Positions 1 to 6,794 of a stretch of 47,564 nt of DNA are shown here, piece by piece. Within the stretch, counting starts at the first letter, position 1, and every line of letters begins with the position of its first letter. The DNA comes from a virus, in the IMG/VR virus record IMGVR_UViG_3300024520_000117, positions 1 through 47,564 of that record; one strand, given 5' to 3'. A model generated the notes under the pieces. The model was given only the letters and a program-made list of their open reading frames with translations. It had not been told where the DNA came from and made no database searches. Both the position numbers and the translations under genes were made by a program.

Positions 1-246
1 TATGTAGCATTTCATTTATCAAGTTTCTTGATTTCTTGCAATACTGCCCAGACGTTTGTTTCGATGTTGCTGATCTTGACGGCATCAATCGTCTGCTGTG
101 TTCGTACCTCCATGACGACTTCTTCAAGGTGCGCCCTGTCCTGGTTCTGGATTTCATGGACTTGCTTGTGGGTTTCTTCTTTTTCCTGCAAGACTTCAAC
201 TGTAGGCAAATCAACTATCTTGTCCCATTGGGCGACGACTGCTGCT
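1..246. repeat. Terminal direct repeat, left copy (genome closure)
   Basis: The first 246 bases recur at 47319-47564 with one difference: G at 128 against T at 47446. The repeat lies inside coding sequence of the membrane protein gene at 12-374, and the mismatch changes one Leu codon to Ile. A gene crossing the junction suggests assembly overlap of a circular or circularly permuted genome rather than a physical terminal repeat; the unique length is then 47,318 bp. Confidence 0.9.
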
Positions 247-374
247 GCCGACCCCAGACTAACTATGACTGCGCTGATAGCCCATTTTAACATCTTGTTT
301 TCCCATTTGAAGAAAGCGATACGCCGGTCTTTGTCAACCTGATTAAGAATGCGGGTATCTGTATCATCAGCCAT
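12..374 (-). CDS. Membrane-anchored coiled-coil protein, lysis-region
   Basis: A 120-residue protein with a charged N-terminus, one membrane segment at about residues 30-50 (WAISAVIVSLGSAAAVVA) and a long polar helical tail (about 58-118) with coiled-coil character rich in Glu, Gln and Lys. The start is supported by AGGAGA upstream of the ATG. Its stop overlaps the start of the DUF5675 gene across the circle junction, so it is the first gene of the lysis block in transcription order. The topology would fit an accessory holin or spanin-like factor, but no family is recognised and the function is inferred only from position. Confidence 0.75.
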   Translation of the reverse strand: MADDTDTRILNQVDKDRRIAFFKWENKMLKWAISAVIVSLGSAAAVVAQWDKIVDLPTVEVLQEKEETHKQVHEIQNQDRAHLEEVVMEVRTQQTIDAVKISNIETNVWAVLQEIKKLDK

Positions 375-407
375 ATGAATATCATCTCCTGAAGTCCTCT
401 AATAACC

Positions 408-440
408 ATAGTCAACGGAAACTGATTTGTATATAGTCAA
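408..440 (-). promoter_or_regulatory. Tandem ATAGTCAA (TTGACTAT on minus) upstream of lysis block
   Basis: The 62-bp gap between the nuclease and the membrane protein gene carries ATAGTCAA at 408-415 and again at 433-440, 25 bp apart. On the minus strand these read TTGACTAT and resemble a -35 element, but no convincing -10 box follows. It could be a late promoter or activator site for the lysis/structural operon. Weak evidence. Confidence 0.25.
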
Positions 441-835
441 TGTTGGGTAGGGATAACGCCGTCAATTATCCCCAATTTAGGTGAGTCAACCGATCCCAGT
501 GAATCCAGGCACTGCATCAGCACCATCCCATCGTCGCACCATCCCGCCACGCCGCCCGTCCATGCCACCACTTCGAGAAAGGCACGTTGGTCTGCTGTCG
601 GCTTCTTGCCGGGGCGTTTGACCTCCCACGCAAAGAACCTGCCGTCAGTGATCTGACCGATGATGTCCGAGCAGCCCTTGAAGCCGAACTTGACGAACTG
701 CCCATGCTCGTTTCTAAAACCACCGACGTTCATACGGTAAGCCCATGCGATTTTCGGGTGTATCTGGCAGACATCAAGGCAGGCGTGCAATACCTCTCTC
801 TCAGCGGGGAGGATTAGTATAGGTCTGGGTTTCAT
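437..835 (-). CDS. VRR-NUC domain nuclease
   Basis: A 132-residue protein that is essentially one VRR-NUC domain of the PD-(D/E)XK superfamily. Visible landmarks are the RMN motif near residue 34, KGCSDIIG with Asp57, the catalytic E-V-K at 71-73 (AWEVKRPGKKPT) and the following conserved Gln83. Stand-alone phage VRR-NUC proteins are taken to be structure-specific DNA nucleases for replication or recombination intermediates. Its start overlaps the end of the Dam-like gene by 4 bp, so the two are translated from one message. Family assignment is confident; the DNA substrate is inferred. Confidence 0.88.
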   Translation of the reverse strand: MKPRPILILPAEREVLHACLDVCQIHPKIAWAYRMNVGGFRNEHGQFVKFGFKGCSDIIGQITDGRFFAWEVKRPGKKPTADQRAFLEVVAWTGGVAGWCDDGMVLMQCLDSLGSVDSPKLGIIDGVIPTQH

Positions 836-1281
836 CGGTATATCACCAGCATTGAAGGGAAAGGGGCGGCGTTTTTACAGGGTTCACCGTTGATTTCAAA
901 CTTTAAACGGCCTTTGACAAATCTTATTTCAGCATGTGGGAATAGTTCATGGTTTACGCTGTCCCAAACAAAATTATGAAACCATTTAACGTCCGGTCTT
1001 GCAGCGACAAGAAAAACCACTAACTCAGCGTGGCCGTTATGAAATTCGTTATAGCCTCTTTCGATAAACTTCCCTGTCATAGCCCCGTAGGGCGGGTTAC
1101 AGAAGACTCTGCCGAACCAGTCGTATTTGAACGCATCGTTTAAATACATCGGGCATTTGCTATTTAACTGCGTTGCCGCCGCATCAAGCGAAAAATCAAA
1201 CTCTTCATTCAGCCCATCGAAAAAATCCTGTGGCGTTTCCCATGAGTCTTTATCGGATGAAAACATGAGATCGTTATTCAT
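832..1281 (-). CDS. Phage Dam-like adenine-N6 DNA methyltransferase
   Basis: A 149-residue protein of the phage Dam family (PF05869 type): WETPQDFFD near residues 14-22, the DAAA segment near 33-36 and the catalytic NPPYG at 62-66. The length is normal for the small phage form. It should transfer a methyl group from S-adenosylmethionine to adenine, probably to shield phage DNA from host restriction. The target site cannot be read from sequence; GATC is possible and would fit the GATC-rich block at 5501-8892. It is co-transcribed with the VRR-NUC gene (4-bp overlap). Confidence 0.9.
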   Translation of the reverse strand: MNNDLMFSSDKDSWETPQDFFDGLNEEFDFSLDAAATQLNSKCPMYLNDAFKYDWFGRVFCNPPYGAMTGKFIERGYNEFHNGHAELVVFLVAARPDVKWFHNFVWDSVNHELFPHAEIRFVKGRLKFEINGEPCKNAAPFPSMLVIYR

Positions 1282-1462
1282 CCCACTCTCCTAAAGTGTT
1301 ATAACACCCCGACCACGTATGCGTTACGAACTTATCGGATCGGTACATGCGCTCGGTATGCTCGCCTATCTCGTAGCAGATGTCACGGCTGAAAATATCG
1401 TGGACGTAATAAAACTGTGGGGGGGCGTGCCAGGTGAAGATGATGACGATTAAGAGCCACAT
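1274..1462 (-). CDS. Hypothetical 62-aa protein with hydrophobic N-terminus
   Basis: A 62-residue ORF that begins with a hydrophobic stretch (WLLIVIIFTW) like a short signal anchor, followed by a polar, Tyr- and His-rich part. Its stop overlaps the start of the Dam-like gene by 8 bp and its start lies inside the end of the tiny membrane peptide gene at 1450-1539, so it fits the chain of overlapping genes. No family recognised. Confidence 0.55.
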   Translation of the reverse strand: MWLLIVIIFTWHAPPQFYYVHDIFSRDICYEIGEHTERMYRSDKFVTHTWSGCYNTLGEWDE

Positions 1463-1539
1463 ACTATCTGTATCAATATAGCTATCAAGAAAGCCAACAC
1501 CAGCAAAGGGATTAGAATGATAAATTTAAGCGTTTGCAT
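1450..1539 (-). CDS. Small hydrophobic membrane peptide (29 aa)
   Basis: A 29-codon ORF starting ATG at 1539. Almost the whole product is one membrane helix (LKFIILIPLLVLAFLIAILIQIV). It overlaps the end of the cytosine methyltransferase gene by 14 bp and the start of the next ORF by 13 bp, the tight packing seen throughout this operon. It fills space that otherwise lacks a gene. Function unknown; real expression is uncertain because the ORF is short. Confidence 0.4.
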   Translation of the reverse strand: MQTLKFIILIPLLVLAFLIAILIQIVCGS

Positions 1540-2176
1540 TTAATCTATCCTCTCCCCACTGATCCGCCATTGCTTGGGCTATCCCAAGGAAAGTTTTTGA
1601 CCTTTCCTTTCCCCCTCCTTTCGATCTTGCATCGTCATACCATGCCGCCATTCGCCACTTCTTACCATCCTTCCCTATACCTTCTTTCATTTCCCCTTTC
1701 CCGACATGAGTACATTTATCAAACATATCACCTTCTGGGACATGAACTAATTGCTTTAACCCTTTAAGCCATAGGCAAGTAGTTTTTTGAAATTCATCTC
1801 CGAAATAGTATGGTTGGATTATCTGATCTGCCCTCCTGTAAACACTACTCATAATACAAACAGGGTTTTCAACAGCTATCTTATCAATAGGGGCATTAAT
1901 CATTTTCATAAAAAAGTCTATCCCTTCTTGCTGTCTACCGTCTTTTATCTTTTCTTCAAACCAAGCTGCCCCCGAAACAGAGATATGAGTACAAGGAGGG
2001 TGTGCAATAAATAAATCCCACCCTTTGTCTAATTGCTCTAATACGCTTCCTTGTATATGCCACTCTGGATGACCTCCTGAACACTCTTGAATATCACAAG
2101 AATACGCCTCATGTCCGTTCTTACGAAACGCCTTAGTAACAACTTGACTTTCTTCGCAACCGACCAACACTCTCAT
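1526..2176 (-). CDS. C5-cytosine-methyltransferase-like protein
   Basis: A protein of about 216 residues with the S-adenosylmethionine-binding start (RVLVGCEESQ), the catalytic loop HPPCT near residues 59-63 and the ENP motif near 103-105, in the order found in C5-cytosine methyltransferases. It is shorter than classical enzymes (over 300 residues) and lacks an obvious target-recognition domain, as is common for this phage type. An ATG at 2176 (TGATG with the upstream stop) or a GTG at 2179 could be the start. Probable role: modification of phage DNA. Family confident, activity inferred. Confidence 0.82.
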   Translation of the reverse strand: MRVLVGCEESQVVTKAFRKNGHEAYSCDIQECSGGHPEWHIQGSVLEQLDKGWDLFIAHPPCTHISVSGAAWFEEKIKDGRQQEGIDFFMKMINAPIDKIAVENPVCIMSSVYRRADQIIQPYYFGDEFQKTTCLWLKGLKQLVHVPEGDMFDKCTHVGKGEMKEGIGKDGKKWRMAAWYDDARSKGGGKERSKTFLGIAQAMADQWGEDRLNANA

Positions 2177-2406
2177 CACCCCACCAGATCAAAATAAAAA
2201 TACCCATCCCACACACACCTCGCCTTCCATTGCCCTTTGGTGCCGGGTTTAAACCCGGATTTAGCGGGAACTGATATTTCCTTCCCACATACCCCAGCAG
2301 GGACTAATTTATGGTTTTTCTTAATCATTTTTACCAGTGGGCATGTCTCTGGGGGAGCCGCCAGCAACAGCGTGCCGCTTTCGGTGTGGGTCGGTTTTGA
2401 AGGCAT
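2176..2406 (-). CDS. Hypothetical 76-aa protein
   Basis: A 76-residue protein with two cysteines (TCPLV, GVCGK), a Lys/Gly-rich middle and an aromatic C-terminus (CVWDGYFYFDLVG). The start codon shares one base with the stop of the gene upstream (TAATG) and the stop overlaps the methyltransferase start, so it is part of the replication/modification operon. No recognised family. Confidence 0.65.
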   Translation of the reverse strand: MPSKPTHTESGTLLLAAPPETCPLVKMIKKNHKLVPAGVCGKEISVPAKSGFKPGTKGQWKARCVWDGYFYFDLVG

Positions 2407-2573
2407 TATTCTTTCGCCGCTTTCCGCAGGTTATCCGCTGCGTCCATCGCCCGTTCAAATGCGCCCTCTGCCCATTCAACCGACTTTTTATCAGCTTCTT
2501 TTTCAGTCATCCCTTCCTCAATACATTCGTCGTATTTCTCAGTGTATGCGTCAATCCACAGTTCTTTAGTCAC
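2406..2573 (-). CDS. Small acidic helical protein (55 aa, GTG start)
   Basis: A 55-residue ORF with a GTG start. The product is rich in Glu, Lys and Ala and looks all-helical (KELWIDAYTEKYDECIEEGM...AAKE). The GTGA overlap at its start and TAATG overlap at its end place it cleanly between two neighbours, which is the main support for it. No family recognised. Confidence 0.6.
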   Translation of the reverse strand: MTKELWIDAYTEKYDECIEEGMTEKEADKKSVEWAEGAFERAMDAADNLRKAAKE

Positions 2574-2731
2574 GGTATCACCTCGCTGTATTTCTCATCG
2601 TCTTTACAGTCATCGCAGAGCGCGATCAGTGTCGTGAACGGGCTACAGCCGGTTTCGCCAACAGGGGCAAACAGGATACCTTCGTTCATAATCTCAAATT
2701 CTTTCTCGCAACTGTGGCAGGTTTCAGTCAT
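2570..2731 (-). CDS. Zinc-ribbon-like small protein
   Basis: A 53-residue product from the ATG at 2731, which overlaps the upstream stop in the ATGACTGA pattern seen at several junctions here. A CHSC pair near the N-terminus and a CDDC pair near the C-terminus could bind one zinc ion. An ATG at 2755 would add eight residues but lies deep in the upstream gene. Function unknown; small zinc ribbons of phages often bind nucleic acid or host proteins. Confidence 0.6.
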   Translation of the reverse strand: MTETCHSCEKEFEIMNEGILFAPVGETGCSPFTTLIALCDDCKDDEKYSEVIP

Positions 2732-3326
2732 AACCCAGCTTCCCTGCCGTGGCAACGATCTGTTTAATTTTATTCAGGCTCTCCAACTGCGGTTCATCGC
2801 CATGCAGCCGTGTACTGTACGGGATCAGCCCGACAGCGCGTTCATACGTTAATCTACCCAGTTTTACCGCTTCGATCACCGCGTCCTCGCGCCCAGTCTT
2901 ATCAAACCCGAACGACGGGTTCCAGACCACGGGGGTCCCTTCATCGCGGGCGATCTGGCAGGCGTGTTCATAGACCTGCTTGAACGCCATGCGTGCGGCA
3001 ATCGCATCGCCGCTTTTCAGTAGCGGGGTGGCTGCACCATAGGCTTCAGCCATTTCCGTCGTCCAGACCACCGAATCGTCCTCGTTTTGCGGGATCATCG
3101 CCCATGCCTGTTCAACCATCGGCCTACCGTCCTCGAGGCGGGATATGACATCGGCGGTGGTGAGTTTATACCTCAGTTCCTTGCGGCAACGCGTCAACGC
3201 GCCCAGTACCTGCTCCAGTGGGTAAACACTCAGATCCTGGCACATGACATCAGCCGCAGTCTCAGACAGGTCAGTGCCAGTCAGTTCAGCGGTCACAGCC
3301 ACGGCTTTAATCAGGTCTTTATTCAT
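2724..3326 (-). CDS. Probable helicase-loader-like replication protein
   Basis: A 200-residue soluble helical protein directly after the initiator-like gene (TGATG overlap). The N-terminal part (AVTAELTGTDLSETAADVMCQDLSVYP) followed by LGALTRCRKEL and VISRLEDGRPMVEQAWAMIP resembles phage proteins usually found next to initiators, where a lambda P or DnaT-like helicase loader is expected. There is no Walker motif. The pairing of initiator and loader without a polymerase gene suggests recruitment of the host DnaB replisome. Role inferred from position. Confidence 0.5.
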   Translation of the reverse strand: MNKDLIKAVAVTAELTGTDLSETAADVMCQDLSVYPLEQVLGALTRCRKELRYKLTTADVISRLEDGRPMVEQAWAMIPQNEDDSVVWTTEMAEAYGAATPLLKSGDAIAARMAFKQVYEHACQIARDEGTPVVWNPSFGFDKTGREDAVIEAVKLGRLTYERAVGLIPYSTRLHGDEPQLESLNKIKQIVATAGKLGYD

Positions 3327-4132
3327 CAATCCGCCTTATCAATCAACTTCTGGAACACCTGCTGTGTGGCAGAGCGCTTATCCCCTTGCCCAGCCTGTGT
3401 CTGTGTGACCTGCCGCTGCGTCGCCCACTCGGTACGCAGTTTCTCGGCATCAGCCAGTAACTGCCCTATGGCGTGCCCACGGGCGACATAAAACGCGTTA
3501 TTATTCAAAACGTAAAACGCGGCAACCCCGGGAGCCTCGTCTTTACCGATACGCTGGATGAACTGGGACAACTGGGAATTTACCTTCGCGTTCCTGACCG
3601 GCTCGGTGTTATAACGGTTAAAATACGCATCGGAATACGCTGCCCAGACATCGCCGGTAATCGCGGTATCGGGCTGTTTCGCAGGTGTGGTCTTCTTCGG
3701 TGTTTTTTCAGACTTGTCCTCGCCGTTTCCGGGCGGGAGTGCGGGTTTTTCTGCTGCTACGGGAGGTTTCTTGTTTTTTTCCCTGAACGTCTTAACTCGG
3801 GCACGGTTCTGTTCTTTTTCCAGTTCCCGTTTCACGACTTTTCTGTATTTCGGGGCATTCAGGACAATATATCCGCCAGGGACACGCTCGATACGCCTGC
3901 CGTCGTTCTCGGGGTCGCCCGAATCAGGATCAGGCGAGAGTAATACCTTGACCGCTTTCTCTGCCGCCTCATTCGATACCTGTGCCCTATTCGCAAGATT
4001 CCCAATCGCAGAGAAATGAGCATACCCGTCTTCGTCCATCTGTGCCAAGAGTGTAATCCATACAATCCGTGTATCGGTGTCTTCCAGCCAGATTGACGAA
4101 TCGAGTATTTTCGTGAAAATCTTGTTATACAT
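3326..4132 (-). CDS. Replication initiator-like protein (winged-helix, lambda O-like)
   Basis: A 268-residue protein with an N-terminal winged-helix-like region (about 1-95: KILDSSIW...VWITLLAQMDEDGYAHFSAIGNLANRAQVS), as in phage replisome organisers. A basic, Pro/Lys-rich linker follows (about 105-150), then a C-terminal helical domain (about 158-268). It is the first gene left of the intergenic repeat array, the usual place for an initiator next to its iterons. Inferred role: binding of the origin at 4642-5058 and recruitment of the loader encoded next. Family is recognised by architecture only. Confidence 0.7.
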   Translation of the reverse strand: MYNKIFTKILDSSIWLEDTDTRIVWITLLAQMDEDGYAHFSAIGNLANRAQVSNEAAEKAVKVLLSPDPDSGDPENDGRRIERVPGGYIVLNAPKYRKVVKRELEKEQNRARVKTFREKNKKPPVAAEKPALPPGNGEDKSEKTPKKTTPAKQPDTAITGDVWAAYSDAYFNRYNTEPVRNAKVNSQLSQFIQRIGKDEAPGVAAFYVLNNNAFYVARGHAIGQLLADAEKLRTEWATQRQVTQTQAGQGDKRSATQQVFQKLIDKAD

Positions 4133-4326
4133 TAATTACCCCTATTAAAACAACCATGCAGATAGAGGTTGGGTACTTTCGCTCTACATAATCCCTGCCC
4201 TATCGGGTCTGCACGGTCTAGCGCTAATTACTAATTGTAATGCAAAATAATTACATTGCAAGTCTTTTCATTACACGAATTTTAATTCGTATCTCTAAAC
4301 GAAGGTGATATCTTTAAATCTAAGTA

Positions 4327-4354
4327 AGATCTATATGGAATTATAGATCTATAT
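4327..4354. repeat. Tandem AGATCTATAT pair
   Basis: AGATCTATAT occurs at 4327-4336 and 4345-4354, 18 bp apart, around the palindrome ATAGATCTAT in an AT-rich stretch. It may be an operator or DNA-unwinding element of the control region. It is seen only as a repeat. Confidence 0.4.
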
Positions 4355-4426
4355 ATTGGTACTGCTCTTGTAGTTGTATATGCTACTGATACTGATGGCG
4401 TTACGAAATCATTAGTTTTCATTACA

Positions 4427-4453
4427 ACCATTACTGTAATGATGTGTAATGGT
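4427..4453. repeat. Inverted repeat ACCATTAC-N11-GTAATGGT
   Basis: A perfect 8-bp dyad with an 11-bp spacer, containing a second palindrome, ATTAC-T-GTAAT. Related CATTACA/TGTAATG words occur nearby at about 4235, 4250, 4270 and 4420. A dimeric regulator or initiator could bind here. Confidence 0.5.
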
Positions 4454-4641
4454 TCTATAAGGTGTTGATTTCCCGTTTGTTTTCATATTTTTTCTGAGAA
4501 ACCCGTTTATTTTTGGAATTTAAGGATGAAAATTTTTCAGAAAGGCGTTTTTCAGGCGAGAATCGAATATTTGTTTGAGAGATGAGGGGGCGGGACTCCT
4601 ATGCCCCAGCCGGGGCGTGTGGGTGTGCCGAAGCCCCCCCA

Positions 4642-5058
4642 GTTAGTACTCACTATCACTGTATCTCGCTGCGTATAATAGTTATTATGTTAAATTGTCT
4701 GATAATCCCTTATGAATCAGTGACCTGGATAAGCGGTGTGTATAGATCCGCCTGGATATGGACACAAACCAGGCTATATCAGCGTATTACCTGCCCAAAT
4801 GAGCCAGCCAGTGCCCGTGTTCCGGGGTTCCACGGGTTTAAATTGTCGATCGCGTCCATTGACGGGTCAGTAAGCACTAACTTATACTCCCTGGTACCCT
4901 CAAAGTTAGTGACCACTATCAAGGATAACCAATAGATACGTTAAACCCTTGTTAGTTAGTACCTACTATCAATAACAGTGTTACCTGGTAAGGTTAGTAT
5001 TCACTAACCTCTCTAATTTAGTTAGTAGTTACTAACATCCAGGTTAGCACCCACTAAC
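4642..5058. repeat. Iteron-like array: seven GTTAGT-N4-ACTA(A/T)C dyads (putative origin)
   Basis: Seven 16-bp dyads with a constant 4-bp spacer start at 4642, 4866, 4905, 4955, 4993, 5021 and 5043. The copies at 4993 and 5021 are perfect (GTTAGT/ACTAAC). Those at 4642, 4905 and 4955 end ACTATC, that at 4866 begins GTCAGT and that at 5043 has GTTAGC. Spacing shrinks rightward (39, 50, 38, 28, 22 bp). The spacers differ, so the half-sites are the conserved part, as for protein-binding sites. The array lies between the initiator gene and the early operon; origin iterons or repressor operators are the two readings. Confidence 0.8.
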
Positions 5059-5070
5059 TTGCCGCTCAAC

Positions 5071-5083
5071 GTCACATTGTGAC
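5071..5083. promoter_or_regulatory. GTCACA-T-TGTGAC dyad, possible operator
   Basis: A perfect 6-bp dyad with a one-base centre, 13 bp after the last iteron-like copy and about 110 bp before the sigma-54-like promoter. The position would suit an upstream activator or repressor site. The binding protein is unknown. Confidence 0.4.
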
Positions 5084-5189
5084 AATTATTGTCCCTTATA
5101 TATCAATAACTTACCGAATAAGTGCCGTACAGCGTCACTATTAGAATGAGTCTAATCTATTAACACCATATAAATCATACAGTTATATG

Positions 5190-5206
5190 TTGGCACGGGA
5201 TTAGCA
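5190..5206 (+). promoter_or_regulatory. Sigma-54-type (RpoN) promoter-like sequence
   Basis: TTGGCACGGGATTAGCA matches the -24/-12 consensus YTGGCACGRNNNTTGCW at every defined position except one (TAGCA for TTGCW) and keeps the diagnostic GG-N10-GC spacing. Transcription would begin about 12 bp after the GC, near 5217, just before the first early gene at 5245. The upstream dyads could bind an enhancer-type activator. Identified by consensus only. Confidence 0.5.
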
Positions 5207-5244
5207 TGTAATAACATGAAATATTAAATAATGAGGGAATGAAT

Positions 5245-5322
5245 ATGATCACATCATTAACAGTATTAATCATAATCGGCGTGTTTTTCACGGTTGAATT
5301 CGTTGCCTGGATATTGACATGA
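5245..5322 (+). CDS. Tiny membrane peptide (25 aa), first early gene
   Basis: ATG at 5245 with GAGGG seven bases upstream; an ATG at 5239 is too close to the ribosome site. The product is a single membrane helix (LTVLIIIGVFFTVEFVAWIL). Its TGA overlaps the ATG of the next membrane protein gene (ATGA), suggesting the two are co-translated. Function unknown. Confidence 0.5.
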   Translation: MITSLTVLIIIGVFFTVEFVAWILT

Positions 5323-5495
5323 AAAATACATATTACATCCTAACCTGGATAGCTGTGTATATCAGCGCTGCTATTGGCTCAATGTATGGCGGCTTGATAG
5401 GTGCTGAATACCTTGTAAATCATTCATTATATATAACCGGGATTATTGTCAGTTTTATGACTGCAATAGCTTGCTTATGTTTTATTAAAGACTAA
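5319..5495 (+). CDS. Small two-helix membrane protein (58 aa)
   Basis: A 58-residue protein with two hydrophobic segments (about 5-28, ILTWIAVYISAAIGSMYGG; about 37-55, LYITGIIVSFMTAIACLCF) and a Lys-Asp C-terminus. It overlaps the preceding tiny gene by 4 bp. As one of the first early genes it may act on the host envelope, for example in superinfection exclusion, but this is only inferred. Confidence 0.6.
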   Translation: MKNTYYILTWIAVYISAAIGSMYGGLIGAEYLVNHSLYITGIIVSFMTAIACLCFIKD

Positions 5496-5507
5496 AGGGA
5501 GATCAGC

Positions 5508-5708
5508 ATGAAAAACATCATATACCCAACCATCATCAAACATGAGCGATTAGGCCGACTGCAGCGCCTAGCACTGTCTTTTATCGCACGTTGTAGCGGC
5601 TGGCATGGTTACAGTTCAGACTATGACACCGTGCGAATAATCGGCAGTTTAGAGCGCCGTGGCCTGGTCGAAGTCAACGAGTTTAAACAGTTCAGGTGTG
5701 CATTATGA
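5508..5708 (+). CDS. Hypothetical basic 66-aa protein, winged-helix-like
   Basis: Well-placed ribosome site (AGGGAGATC) before ATG. The pattern of a basic helix (RLGRLQRLALSFIARC), a Gly/Tyr turn and then TVRIIGSLERRGLVEVNEFKQF resembles the last helix and wing of a small winged-helix domain. It could be a DNA-binding early regulator. ATGA overlap with the next gene. Confidence 0.6.
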   Translation: MKNIIYPTIIKHERLGRLQRLALSFIARCSGWHGYSSDYDTVRIIGSLERRGLVEVNEFKQFRCAL

Positions 5709-5818
5709 ATATCTTGGGTAATTTCAGATCCACGGATCTGGCGTTTGATCAGGCCATAGAATCAGGTCGGTTATCAGCTGATCCCGGGTCCGTGAATTTG
5801 GCTCGGTTTTATATATAA
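5705..5818 (+). CDS. Conserved small phage protein (37 aa)
   Basis: A 37-residue protein with the pattern F-x-STD-x-AFD-x-AI-x-GRLS (FRSTDLAFDQAIESGRLS), which I recognise from many short proteins of proteobacterial phages. It overlaps the previous gene by ATGA. Function unknown. Confidence 0.6.
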   Translation: MNILGNFRSTDLAFDQAIESGRLSADPGSVNLARFYI

Positions 5819-5829
5819 GGGGTGAGATT

Positions 5830-6108
5830 ATGAGCACATTAACAGCACGCGAGATCTTGGATCTCGAATATCATGGATCTGATAATTTTATGACACCGCA
5901 TATTATCAGGACCGGGAAAGCGGGAAAAAAACGAGCGTATGAACTGGCAAGCGGCGAGGGATTTGAACCCGGATCAACGATTTATGGTGTTTCAGTGGTG
6001 GACGTATTAGACGACGGAACCACGGATCGACGTACAGATATTAGTGATTGTTTCCAGTCATTAACAGAGGCGGAGATCATGATCATGGGATTAGAGGATC
6101 TAGAATGA
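5830..6108 (+). CDS. Hypothetical acidic 92-aa protein
   Basis: A soluble, acidic 92-residue protein (VVDVLDDGTTDRRTDISDCFQSLTEAE) with GGGGTGAG just upstream of the ATG. It overlaps the next gene by ATGA. No family recognised. The gene lies in the block unusually rich in GATC. Confidence 0.65.
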   Translation: MSTLTAREILDLEYHGSDNFMTPHIIRTGKAGKKRAYELASGEGFEPGSTIYGVSVVDVLDDGTTDRRTDISDCFQSLTEAEIMIMGLEDLE

Positions 6109-6452
6109 ATACTGCTAGAATATACACGGGGATTGAACGCGACCGGGATAACGCGGCGATAAATCAACAGTGTATCAGTCGCGGCCTGGATACCATACGG
6201 GACGGCCTGATCTCGAATTATGGCGGACTAACTGAGATCCCTGGTAATGGAAAATGGCAGGATGATACCGGGATCATACAGTCTGAAAAATGCCTGATTT
6301 TTGACGTTATCGGCGAAATTGCGATAACAGATATCAAGGATATTTTATATCGTGCGAATTATTATCTGAATCAGAATAGTTATCTGGTCCTGATAGATAA
6401 CACGCCAGAATTTATTAAACCGGCGATATATAAACATGCTAAAACAGCATGA
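6105..6452 (+). CDS. Hypothetical 115-aa protein
   Basis: Start at 6105 chosen because its ATG overlaps the preceding TGA; an ATG at 6048 would bury the start in the upstream gene. The product is soluble, with a central Trp-Gln-Asp-Asp turn and a C-terminal alpha/beta-like part (IFDVIGEIAITDIKDILYRA). No family recognised. Confidence 0.62.
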   Translation: MNTARIYTGIERDRDNAAINQQCISRGLDTIRDGLISNYGGLTEIPGNGKWQDDTGIIQSEKCLIFDVIGEIAITDIKDILYRANYYLNQNSYLVLIDNTPEFIKPAIYKHAKTA

Positions 6453-6465
6453 GGGAGATCATATT

Positions 6466-6660
6466 ATGAGTTTTAAACCATTAGTAAAAGTAGATAATAA
6501 ATTTAGTGATAACGCACAACGATTTGAAACACGCGAAGAGGCGGATCAGGCAGCAAGAGATATAATGTCTCGCTGGATGTTGGTAACTGATACCAGTGTC
6601 GAAGAGACAACAGATCCGGTCAATTTTCAGATCAAAGATAATGTAATTTCAATGTTATAA
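6466..6660 (+). CDS. Conserved small phage protein (64 aa, RWM...DPVN type)
   Basis: ATG at 6466 preceded by GAGGGAGATC. The sequence follows a pattern common in small phage proteins: F-x-TREEADQAARDIMSRWMLV followed by TDPVNFQ. The function of this group is unknown. Confidence 0.65.
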   Translation: MSFKPLVKVDNKFSDNAQRFETREEADQAARDIMSRWMLVTDTSVEETTDPVNFQIKDNVISML

Positions 6661-6679
6661 CTTGGGAGATCTAAAAGAT

Positions 6680-6724
6680 ATGAATAATCCATATAAATTA
6701 AATGATTACCTGGCGGCTGATTAG
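6680..6724 (+). CDS. Possible 14-codon peptide
   Basis: MNNPYKLNDYLAAD follows a good ribosome site (GGGAGATC) and ends at TAG; the frame stays open six more codons to a TAA at 6743-6745. It may be a leader peptide before the hairpin at 6731-6758 or a gene remnant. Confidence 0.25.
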   Translation: MNNPYKLNDYLAAD

Positions 6725-6730
6725 TTGGTA

Positions 6731-6758
6731 TTTCAGGCCGGTTAATCCCGGCTTGAAA
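6731..6758 (+). terminator. Hairpin, possible weak terminator/attenuator
   Basis: An 11-bp stem TTTCAGGCCGG / CCGGCTTGAAA with one G-T pair and a 6-base loop, in a gap between early genes. No T-tract follows, so it may be an attenuator or RNA-stability element rather than a full terminator. Confidence 0.4.
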
Positions 6759-6794
6759 TGGTAATTATGCCATTGATGAAGGGAGTAAAAACTT

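Larger units (their letters stand above)
4133..5244. other. Divergent intergenic control/origin region (no protein gene supported)
   Basis: This 1.1 kb AT-rich gap separates the leftward replication/late unit from the rightward early unit. It contains CATTACA words (4230-4280), an AGATCTATAT pair, an inverted repeat at 4427-4453, the seven-copy dyad array, a GTCACA-T-TGTGAC dyad at 5071-5083 and a sigma-54-like promoter at 5190-5206. The one long reading frame here (4582-4935) overlaps the array and looks non-coding. Confidence 0.75.

Noticed and set aside
1-246. Physical direct terminal repeat of T7 type
   Set aside because: It falls wholly inside lysis-region coding sequence and differs by one base; overlap of a circular assembly is simpler. 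Only read-depth data could settle it.
4582-4935. A 117-codon plus-strand frame in the intergenic region
   Set aside because: No ribosome site, Cys/Arg-rich random-looking product, and it runs across the dyad array; better read as non-coding control DNA.
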